A DNA stretch of 24,425 nt from Gammaproteobacteria bacterium. GTDB lineage: Bacteria > Pseudomonadota > Gammaproteobacteria > Diplorickettsiales > Diplorickettsiaceae. Of the stretch, positions 14,721 through 21,115 are shown in pieces. The notes beneath the pieces were generated by a model that saw only the letters and a program-made list of their open reading frames with translations, made no database searches and was not told where the DNA came from. Position 1 is the stretch's first letter; the number at the start of each line of letters is the position of its first letter. The stretch spans positions 1 through 24,425 of the forward strand of contig JABDBU010000011.1 in the NCBI GenBank assembly GCA_013288455.1, read 5' to 3'. The position numbers and the translations under genes were made by a program.

Positions 14721-16394
14721 ATGTCCGTAAAGATTTTACAATTCGGGTCAACTGCCCGTGCTTTCATGATGAAAGGTGTAGATACGTTGGCTGAAGCAGT
14801 TGGGGTAACCATGGGCCCTAGAGGCAGACATGTAGCCCTTACCAAAGCCTTTGGCGCCCCTGTTATTACTAAGGACGGTGTATCTGTTGCCAAAGAGATC
14901 GAGCTGCGAGAACCATTTGCAAACATGGCCGTACAGATGGGTAAAGAGTCTGCGACCAAGACCTCCACCGATGCTGGTGATGGTACCTCCACTTCCATCA
15001 TAATGATGCGATCTCTCTACAGGGATGCTATAAAGGCCATTGCTGCTGGTATGAATCCTATGGGGATCAAACGAGGTTTTGATATTGGCGTCGGCAAGGT
15101 AGTAGAGGGACTCCAAGCTATTTCCATCCCTTGTCAAAACAAGATCTCCATTACCCAAGTTGGTGCTGTTTCAGCAAATAACGATATCGAGATCGGTACT
15201 ATCATTGCCAATGCAATGGAAAGAGTAGGTAAAACAGGTGTTGTCACGATAGAAGATGGCACGGGTAGAAATGATGAGCTTGATACGGTCGAAGGTATGC
15301 AGTTTGATCGCGGTTATTTATCGCCATACTTTGTCAACAACCAACAAAACATGAGCTGTGAGTTGGAGAATCCTTATATCTTGTTGTCGGATAGGAAAAT
15401 TTCCAATGTACGTGAAATGCTGATTATCCTCGAAGCCGTTGCTAAAGCAAATCGTCCTTTAATGATTATTGCAGAGGATGTTGATGGTGAAGCGCTACCA
15501 ACACTTGTGGTCAACAACATGCGTGGAGTATTGAAAGTTGTCGCCGTTAAAGCGCCTGGGTTTGGAGACCGTCGTGACGACTTACTGCAAGATATTGCTA
15601 TTGTAACCAAAGCAAATGTTATTGCAGAGAAAGTGGGATTGAGTCTTGAAAAAGCTACTTTAGATGATCTAGGTTCTGCAAAGCGCGTTATCATCACGAA
15701 GGATACGACAACAATCATTGGTGGTCAGGGTGAAAAAGATAGGATTTCAGGCCGCATCGCTGAGATCAACAAGCAAATCGAAATGACTACCTCCGATTAT
15801 GACCGCGAAAAGCTTCAAGAGCGCCTTGCGAAATTATCAGGCGGTGTCGCCGTCATTAAAGTCGGTGCAACGACTGAAACAGAAATGAAGGAAAAGAAGG
15901 CTCGTGTAGAGGATGCTCTACATGCCACGCGTGCAGCCGTTGAAGAAGGCGTTGTTCCTGGCGGTGGCGTTGCATTGATTCGTATGCTCAAGGTTCTAGA
16001 AAACTTAGAAGGTGCAGATGCCGATCAAACAATGGGTATCAATATCATCCGTAAAGTGTTGGCGGAACCACTGAAACAAATCGTGAGCAACGCAGGTTTT
16101 GAGCCTGCTGCTATTGTCGAAAAGGTTAAAGCTGGAACGGGTAATTATGGCTACAACGCAGCTACCGGTGAATATGGTGACATGATGCAAATGGGTATCT
16201 TGGATCCAACTAAGGTAACTCGTACTGCATTACAGAACGCAGCCTCTATTGCCGGTCTTATGATCACAACCGAATGCATGATTGCTGAACTTCCTAAAAA
16301 AGAAGAACAAGGTGGTGGCATGGGCGGTATGGGTGGTATGGGCGGTATGGGCGGTATGGGCGGTATGGGCGGTATGGATGATGGTATGATGTAA
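14721..16394 (+). CDS. groEL: Chaperonin GroEL, divergent in its N-terminal equatorial domain
   Basis: GroEL forms the double-ring folding machine that encloses unfolded proteins with GroES and ATP. The 557-residue product is full length (E. coli 548). It keeps the nucleotide-site residues: Asp52 in ITKDGVSVAKEIEL, Asp87 in AGDGTST, and the catalytic Asp of VEDALHATRAA (Asp398 in E. coli). Apical and C-terminal regions are conservative (VEGMQFDRGYLSPYFVN, VKAPGFGDRR, GNYGYNAATGEYGDM). Residues 1-110 are less typical: MGPRGRH replaces LGPKGRN, Ser90 replaces Thr in DGTTT, and SIIMMRSLYR replaces the near-invariant ATVLAQAI stretch. The tail has seven GGM repeats. AGAGG about 11 bases before the ATG is the likely ribosome site. 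This may be the only copy or a second, specialised one. Confidence 0.96.
   Translation: MSVKILQFGSTARAFMMKGVDTLAEAVGVTMGPRGRHVALTKAFGAPVITKDGVSVAKEIELREPFANMAVQMGKESATKTSTDAGDGTSTSIIMMRSLYRDAIKAIAAGMNPMGIKRGFDIGVGKVVEGLQAISIPCQNKISITQVGAVSANNDIEIGTIIANAMERVGKTGVVTIEDGTGRNDELDTVEGMQFDRGYLSPYFVNNQQNMSCELENPYILLSDRKISNVREMLIILEAVAKANRPLMIIAEDVDGEALPTLVVNNMRGVLKVVAVKAPGFGDRRDDLLQDIAIVTKANVIAEKVGLSLEKATLDDLGSAKRVIITKDTTTIIGGQGEKDRISGRIAEINKQIEMTTSDYDREKLQERLAKLSGGVAVIKVGATTETEMKEKKARVEDALHATRAAVEEGVVPGGGVALIRMLKVLENLEGADADQTMGINIIRKVLAEPLKQIVSNAGFEPAAIVEKVKAGTGNYGYNAATGEYGDMMQMGILDPTKVTRTALQNAASIAGLMITTECMIAELPKKEEQGGGMGGMGGMGGMGGMGGMGGMDDGMM
16314..16376 (+). repeat. In-frame 9-bp tandem repeat coding the GroEL GGM tail
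   Basis: Seven consecutive 9-base units of the form GGN-GGN-ATG, mostly GGCGGTATG, encode (Gly-Gly-Met)7 at the C-terminus. E. coli GroEL has about four such units. The near-identical units suggest recent slippage expansion; copy number may vary between strains. Confidence 0.9.
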
Positions 16395-16430
16395 AGCTCT
16401 CTGTAGTGGTCGTTGCCCACAGAATACACA

Positions 16431-16460
16431 AAAGCCCCGCGTAAAGTGGGGCTTTTTTTT
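16431..16460 (+). terminator. Strong Rho-independent terminator of groESL
   Basis: AAAGCCCCGC (16431-16440) pairs with GTGGGGCTTT (16446-16455) around a 5-base loop, with one G-T pair, and continues into a run of eight T (16453-16460). It lies 36 bases after the groEL stop. Confidence 0.93.
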
Positions 16461-16552
16461 GATATAAGGATATGTTGATGGGATACACTGGATGCGCTTG
16501 CTAAGAACTTCTTATCTTTTTAGACTGAGCGGAAAGGAAAGTGAGTGCAATT

Positions 16553-17200
16553 TTAGCTAACTGGCGCATAGTGATGTTGTATCACATCCATAAGCTTCTC
16601 AGCTGCTTTCTGTGGATCAATAGCCTGGTTGATCGCTGAGATCACAGCTACACCGTCAACGTTACAGCGTAAAACCTGAGGTAATTGTTCTAAGCTAATT
16701 CCACCAATAGCAATTAGCGGATCTTTTACCCACTCTCGAACTTGCCGTAGTTTATCGATCCCCTGGGCCGAAGCAGTCATTTGTTTACTCGTTGTTGGGA
16801 AAATAGGTCCATAAGCAATGTAGGAAGGTTTTAATGCGCAGGCTCGCACTAGCTCAGCATCAGAATAAGCACTGATACCTAGCTTTAAGCCTAGTTGATG
16901 TAATTTATGTATTGGTGCATTCTTGAGATCTGCTTGACCTAAGTGAACCCCATACGCCCCATAGCGAATTGCTAGCTCCCAATAATCGTTAATAAACAAC
17001 TTTGTAGCAAAACGACTCGCCAACTGAATGCTTTGCTGGATCTGCTTTTCTAAGTCAGGACCTTGCGTGTTTTTTATGCGAAGTTGAATTAATTTTATCT
17101 CTAATGGTAATAATTGAGCTAATTGTACAGAATCATTCACAATGGGGTACAGCCCCAATGGATGACATCCAATCCTGGGAAATGCTAAGGTCTCTAGCAT
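16553..17200 (-). CDS. thiE: Thiamine-phosphate synthase ThiE
   Basis: ThiE couples the thiazole phosphate and the pyrimidine pyrophosphate to give thiamine monophosphate. The product is a TIM-barrel protein with the expected motifs: LYPIVNDS near the N-terminus, IKLIQLRIKN (pyrimidine and phosphate contacts), KLFINDYWELAIRYGAYGVHLGQADL (Asn-Asp and HLGQ-DL), LGISAYS, YIAYGPIFPTTSK and the phosphate loop AIGGISLEQ. From the ATG at 17200 it has 215 residues (E. coli 211); an earlier in-frame GTG at 17224 is possible. It stands alone here, without other thi genes, and I see no TPP riboswitch in the short leader, so regulation and source of precursors are unclear. Confidence 0.9.
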   Translation of the reverse strand: MLETLAFPRIGCHPLGLYPIVNDSVQLAQLLPLEIKLIQLRIKNTQGPDLEKQIQQSIQLASRFATKLFINDYWELAIRYGAYGVHLGQADLKNAPIHKLHQLGLKLGISAYSDAELVRACALKPSYIAYGPIFPTTSKQMTASAQGIDKLRQVREWVKDPLIAIGGISLEQLPQVLRCNVDGVAVISAINQAIDPQKAAEKLMDVIQHHYAPVS

Positions 17201-17321
17201 GTTCACTGTTCCTCGAAGGAGCACGTTAATACCTCACTTTGAAAAAAGATTGTGCTATATTGTGCAAGCGTATGTAAGTGCCTTCAACAGCAAAAGAATA
17301 TAGAATGAGGTACAAGGTAAC

Positions 17322-18299
17322 ATGAAAAAATGTACGGTTCATTTAATTATCTTTTCAGCTATTTTTATGACTTCATTTATAACAAAAGCTGCAGCGCTAC
17401 CACCTTACCTAGCTTATTATGTTGGCCCCATCACAAGCAAGAGCAGTATCGATGCTTACAAATCATGGGCATGGGGGTGTTCTTATGTTTATCGTTCAGC
17501 GTCACCATTTGGCTGGTCTTTCAACTATGCTAACGAAGGACACTTGCCGATGCATTTCCGCGATGGTGTCAGTCTACAAGCCGTCTTACACGCTGAGCCA
17601 TTTTTTCCAAATTGGTCATTTGCAGCCGCAGCAGGCCCTTATGCCTATTTTGACACAGTTTTTTTTCCAGGAACTAAAACCTACTACAATCGCCACGGCC
17701 TTGGGTTGAAATTAGATTTAATGACGACCTATGACTACTCTCCAGTGGTATTGTTTCTTGGTATTAGCCATGTGCAAGCCTTGGATAGTTTTCATACGAC
17801 GGCGCTGATCTCAGGGGTTGGTTATTCTCTCGATCTTAATCAACCGACACCACGTCCATTAGATGAAAAAAGCAACGAGCTAACTATTAATAGCGGCAAA
17901 TCACTCGTCGACGCAGGTTTTGGTGAAACGCAACACGCTGTGCCAACTAATATTGATTATAGACATCACTTTCCTCGTATTGTGGACTGGAGTGTCAGTT
18001 TATTGCATGAAGGAGCTACTACATTAAGCAATCGTGACGGGTTAGCTGTAGAAATTTGGGCAAGAAAAAATTTTTTTTCAGATCGACTCAGTCTCTCTAT
18101 GGGTGTCGGCCCTTACATTGCACGAGAACGAGTACCAACAGGTAATCAACGTACTGTAAGCAACGGGCTAATCTCTGCTTCCGCAAGTTACTTATTGTAC
18201 AAACCATGGCTAACAAGTAGAATAACCTGGCACCGTGTCTTCACGACTTATAATCGAGATAGTGATCTTTTTCTCTTAGGGCTTGGGATTAATTTTTAA
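17322..18299 (+). CDS. Predicted outer-membrane beta-barrel protein with an internal duplication
   Basis: No named function. The 325-residue product has a cleavable signal peptide (positively charged MKKC, hydrophobic 8-20, cleavage probably after AAA near residue 25) and ends in Phe (LGLGINF), the usual outer-membrane barrel signature; alternating hydrophobic strands fill the rest. Two halves share a pattern with identical spacing: Trp65, Glu72-Gly, Arg80-Asp-Gly and Gly105-Pro-Tyr in the first, and Trp223, Glu230-Gly, Arg238-Asp-Gly and Gly263-Pro-Tyr in the second, an offset of 158 residues. Each half ends in a similar strand (ISGVGYSL, LLGLGINF). A hydrophilic linker (about 171-218) joins them. 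It is convergent to pilX, overlapping it by 11 bases. I recall NEGH...RDG-type hypothetical barrels in other proteobacteria but cannot confirm it here. It does not show the PagL active-site pattern. Confidence 0.8.
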   Translation: MKKCTVHLIIFSAIFMTSFITKAAALPPYLAYYVGPITSKSSIDAYKSWAWGCSYVYRSASPFGWSFNYANEGHLPMHFRDGVSLQAVLHAEPFFPNWSFAAAAGPYAYFDTVFFPGTKTYYNRHGLGLKLDLMTTYDYSPVVLFLGISHVQALDSFHTTALISGVGYSLDLNQPTPRPLDEKSNELTINSGKSLVDAGFGETQHAVPTNIDYRHHFPRIVDWSVSLLHEGATTLSNRDGLAVEIWARKNFFSDRLSLSMGVGPYIARERVPTGNQRTVSNGLISASASYLLYKPWLTSRITWHRVFTTYNRDSDLFLLGLGINF

Positions 18300-18765
18300 T
18301 CGAATTTAATTCTCGCCATGAGCTACGTCCTTCCTTGACTAGGATTTTTTCTTTTCCTTGACATTTTTCATTTAATTTTTTTGCATATGTCGTTTGCAAG
18401 ACGACGGCTCGTCCCTGAGGTTGATTCGCCCGCGCTGTTACATGGTAGTAATACGCTATGTGATGATCAATACAAAACGCTAAGCTAAAACGACGTATAT
18501 CATAAATTACTTGATATCCAGCGTAATTGAGTGCACCGTGAAGTCTGTCGTGTATCGATGCGCTAGCCAATCGCTCTTCCGCTATTTTTAAGCCCGCTTC
18601 GGCGGCTTGAAATTGTTGAGAAGCCAGGGAATAATTTTGACTCATTCGTAACGCTAAATGGGTGCTATCTAGCAGAGCAAGCACTATTAAACCAACCAAC
18701 AGAAGAAACAACAACACAGTAACTAATATAAATCCATCTTGCTTAGCTGCTTGCCACGTGCTCAC
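18289..18765 (-). CDS. pilX: Type IV pilus minor pilin / assembly protein PilX
   Basis: PilX is a minor pilin thought to sit in the priming complex at the pilus tip with PilV and PilW. The product has a short leader ending in Gly, then a hydrophobic helix FILVTVLLFLLLVGLIVLALL and the typical SLASQQFQAAEAGLKIAEERLA continuation. Position 5 of the mature protein is Thr and not the usual pilin Glu, as is normal for PilX and GspK-type tip subunits. I choose a GTG start at 18765 because it overlaps the pilW stop as GTGA, like the ATGA junction between pilV and pilW, and gives an 11-residue leader (158 aa in all); the ATG at 18798 would add 11 residues and overlap pilW by 37 bases. No pilY1 follows. 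Confidence 0.8.
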   Translation of the reverse strand: MSTWQAAKQDGFILVTVLLFLLLVGLIVLALLDSTHLALRMSQNYSLASQQFQAAEAGLKIAEERLASASIHDRLHGALNYAGYQVIYDIRRFSLAFCIDHHIAYYYHVTARANQPQGRAVVLQTTYAKKLNEKCQGKEKILVKEGRSSWRELNSIKN

Positions 18766-19634
18766 TCTCGTTCCCGCAACGCTATGATGTACTTCCATTC
18801 ACGCGACAATGATGTCTCACGCGACAATGATGTCCTGTCATTTAGCAATAGATTAATTTCAAGACTACGCACCTCCAGTCCACGCTTTACCTGGTCTGGC
18901 AGCACATAGATTAAGCTGCCGTTTGTCCCGCTCTTGATACCGAGGCGAACTGACATTTTTTCTATGCCCTCAACTAATTCAATAGGGTTGTGTATGGAAG
19001 TATTTAAATTGCGACGATATAGTGCATAGACAGGCCTCCATGCCTCTGTTCGACGTCCTGTATCTCCAACATAGTAGATGATTTTATCAAAAAAACCGAC
19101 TTCACTATCTGCTTGATAGGAGTGCCTTAAATCGATATGACTCCATTGAAAAGCTTCTGCATGTCGGCAATCACTGATCAATAATTTATCATTTTGGTGA
19201 AACAACGATCGTGATACTAAAGCAATATGTTTACCTTTAGCAAATTGCACAGAAATAGTATTAGGGTTTAACGCCTGAATAAGCACTACATCGCTATGAA
19301 GTTTAGCGCGTGGTAATGAGGGTAAAGCAACTTGCTCTGTAGTACCATGACCTTCATGCCAAACCACTATCCGGGTATCCGGAGTGAGCCGGCTGTTCAG
19401 CGGAACAAAATCAACTAAACGCACACAACCGATAAAACCTGCCATGCGAATATCATGACTCAGCCAGCTAAAGGCAATCCTGGCATTGGTTTGCATCGCA
19501 TGCAATTGCTGTATCAGGTAATATGTTTTTTTACACTGAATAAAAACTTCTACCATCCCGCCACTGAGAAACAACGCCAATGCCAGCGCGATAAGTAATT
19601 CTAAAAAAGTATACCCTTTTTCCTGCCCCGTCAT
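18762..19634 (-). CDS. pilW: Type IV pilus minor pilin PilW
   Basis: PilW is a large minor pilin that helps start pilus assembly. The 290-residue product has a short prepilin leader (MTGQEKG) cut before Tyr, and the mature start YTFLELLIALALALFLSGG with Glu at position 5, the class III signal processed by PilD. After the helix come QTNARIAFSWLSHDIRMAGFIGC, very typical of PilW, and a beta-rich C-terminal domain with Cys residues. It overlaps pilV by four bases (ATGA) and pilX by four (GTGA). Near its end a short stretch repeats (SLSRET followed by SLSREW), a small internal duplication. Confidence 0.87.
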   Translation of the reverse strand: MTGQEKGYTFLELLIALALALFLSGGMVEVFIQCKKTYYLIQQLHAMQTNARIAFSWLSHDIRMAGFIGCVRLVDFVPLNSRLTPDTRIVVWHEGHGTTEQVALPSLPRAKLHSDVVLIQALNPNTISVQFAKGKHIALVSRSLFHQNDKLLISDCRHAEAFQWSHIDLRHSYQADSEVGFFDKIIYYVGDTGRRTEAWRPVYALYRRNLNTSIHNPIELVEGIEKMSVRLGIKSGTNGSLIYVLPDQVKRGLEVRSLEINLLLNDRTSLSRETSLSREWKYIIALRERE

Positions 19635-20017
19635 GGTCGAAACAATAAACGAAAGAACCGTGTTTGCTTAGGTCGTTGCCAAAAAGAAATCCAACGAATT
19701 TCACTTTGATAATCATGACCTTGACGAGTTAATTGCTCCTCGCCCTCTGGAAAATTTTTTTTTATCTCTGCTTGCCAAAAATTTAATTGATCTTGAATAC
19801 AGGGGGATTCATTACTACAGCTTTTCAAACGCTCTGTTAACTCACTTATCTTTAGGTCGGCTAAATTGACAAAATAGGCCTGCTCACTCATGCGCAAGGA
19901 CAGCAGCTGCGCTTGTACAAAACCCAATAGACCAAGGCTCAAAATCAAAGAACCCAGCATGACCTCTATCAAGCTAAATCCCTTTTCTGCTCTGCCACGT
20001 ATCCATTGCCAGTTCAT
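19631..20017 (-). CDS. pilV: Type IV pilus modification / minor pilin protein PilV
   Basis: PilV is a minor pilin of the type IV pilus priming complex. The 128-residue product has a leader MNWQWIRGRAEKG followed by FSLIEVMLGSLILSLGLLGFVQAQLLSLR, a textbook prepilin signal with Glu5 and the PilV-type glycine-rich helix. Two Cys residues (SCSNESPC) could form a disulfide loop in the globular part. It is the first gene of the pilV-pilW-pilX minus-strand operon. The fimT/fimU-type gene often found ahead of pilV is absent; the upstream DNA instead holds a transposase remnant. Confidence 0.85.
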   Translation of the reverse strand: MNWQWIRGRAEKGFSLIEVMLGSLILSLGLLGFVQAQLLSLRMSEQAYFVNLADLKISELTERLKSCSNESPCIQDQLNFWQAEIKKNFPEGEEQLTRQGHDYQSEIRWISFWQRPKQTRFFRLLFRP

Positions 20018-20051
20018 ATTTTTTATTTATAATAACGCCCTTCTCAACTTA

Positions 20052-20222
20052 TCATGGCTTCAATAATAACTCAAACTGAAGAGGCGAATTACCGTTTTGT
20101 TTATTAATGAACACAGCTATTGTATGCGCCAAAACCTTTCGTGCAATACGATTAGTTAGATACCAAAGCTTACGTATATCCGGTAGAAATGCTGGGCAGT
20201 ATACTAGGTTATCACCTGAAAA
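20052..20222 (-). pseudogene. Remnant of an IS982-like transposase C-terminus
   Basis: On the minus strand a frame of 56 codons with no start codon runs from just after a TAA (20225-20223) to a TGA (20054-20052). The translation includes KLWYLTNRIARKVLAHT followed by IAVFINKQ and SPLQFELL, a pattern I recognise from the C-terminal end of IS982-family DDE transposases (L-T-RI-RK-LAHT-...-F-N----PL-F--L). The first 17 residues look degraded and nothing upstream continues it, so only the tail survives. It lies between pilV and the glutathione transferase gene. The family assignment is from memory and not from a search. Confidence 0.5.
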
Positions 20223-20259
20223 TTAAAGGCCGTTGCACTTATTACTTGAATGCGCGGGT

Positions 20260-20868
20260 TTAGCTGCTAAGCCCTTCTGCAACTAATGCAGCCTCTACGG
20301 CTGGACGCTTTGCAACTCGGTCAAAGTAACTCGCTAAGTATTGCTTCTGTCTAATATCAAACTGCATAGCGAATCCCCAACGTAAAATTGTGAAAAAATA
20401 AGCATCGGCTACACTAAATTTATTTCCTTGAAGGTACTGGCTATCTTTCAAAACTGAATCTAGAAAATTAAATTGTTTTTCCACATACCCACGTACAATC
20501 GGCTTATACTCGTCTGGCGTTGTCGGTTTGAACAATGGACCGAAGCTTTTATGTAACTCAGTGGAGAGGTAGCTAAGCCACTCAAGGGTACGATAGCGTA
20601 AGAAACTAGTAACAGGCGGGATCAAGCCGCTGTTCGGCACCTGATCCGCCAGATATTGTACTATTACAACCCCTTCAGTTAGTAAGTTTCCATCATTTAA
20701 TAATAGCGCAGGTACCTTCCCTTTCGGGTTGATTATAAGATAATCCTCGCCGGATTCTGTCTTTTTTTGCACTAAATCTACCTTTTCTAAGGTAAACTTT
20801 AGACCTGTTTCACACAATACGATGTGGGGAGACAATGAGCAAGCTCCCGGTGTATAAAATAGTTTCAT
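20260..20868 (-). CDS. gstA: Beta-class glutathione S-transferase
   Basis: This enzyme conjugates glutathione to electrophiles or reduces disulfides. The 202-residue product (E. coli GstA 201) begins MKLFYTPGACSLSPHIVL, containing the beta-class Cys10. NPKGKVPALLL and LTEGVVIVQYLAD, the glutathione-binding cis-Pro and Glu-Gly(Ser) elements, follow in the thioredoxin-like domain. TELHKSFGPLF holds the conserved His near 106. FSVADAYFFTILRW is the helical-domain N-capping box. It is monocistronic, reading away from a transposase scar on its downstream side. Confidence 0.9.
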   Translation of the reverse strand: MKLFYTPGACSLSPHIVLCETGLKFTLEKVDLVQKKTESGEDYLIINPKGKVPALLLNDGNLLTEGVVIVQYLADQVPNSGLIPPVTSFLRYRTLEWLSYLSTELHKSFGPLFKPTTPDEYKPIVRGYVEKQFNFLDSVLKDSQYLQGNKFSVADAYFFTILRWGFAMQFDIRQKQYLASYFDRVAKRPAVEAALVAEGLSS

Positions 20869-20880
20869 TGTTAGCCCTTC

Positions 20881-20902
20881 TAGGATTCTGTTAGGATTCT
20901 GT
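20881..20902. repeat. 11-bp direct tandem repeat upstream of gstA
   Basis: TAGGATTCTGT occurs twice in direct succession (20881-20891 and 20892-20902), 12 bases before the gstA start on the minus strand. It falls in or near the gstA leader. It is probably a slippage duplication. Confidence 0.6.
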
Positions 20903-20989
20903 GGTACCTATATTGTTCTTTTGTATAAAGTCCTCTAGTACAATACACTTTTGTGACTAAATTATAGCAGCATTTTTTTAGGCAACAAC

Positions 20990-21115
20990 ATGAAATTAAA
21001 GACATTGGCTTTGGCCACAATGATAGGACTAGGAACATTACCCTATTTCAATATTCCTATTGTGGTATCTACATATCAACGACGAAACCTTTTTCTAACC
21101 ACTCTTCACTTTTAA
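20990..21115 (+). CDS. 41-codon stub with a signal-peptide-like start
   Basis: ATG at 20990 opens 41 codons to a TAA at 21113-21115. The start MKLKTLALATMIGLGTLPYF looks like a signal peptide: Lys residues, then a hydrophobic stretch. The rest is short, basic and featureless (QRRNLFLTTLHF). It overlaps the 3' end of the convergent pepA by 21 bases. I read it as the 5' end of a secreted-protein gene that has lost its remainder, or a small secreted peptide. No family is recognised. AGG about 7 bases upstream is a weak ribosome site. Confidence 0.35.
   Translation: MKLKTLALATMIGLGTLPYFNIPIVVSTYQRRNLFLTTLHF

Noticed and set aside
16151..16488. Minus-strand frames with repeated Ile-Pro-Pro or Pro-Tyr-Arg
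   Set aside because: They are reverse readings of the GGM-coding tandem repeat of groEL and have no independent support.
17201..17321. TPP riboswitch before thiE
   Set aside because: The space is short and the conserved CTGAGA-type core is not seen on the thiE strand.
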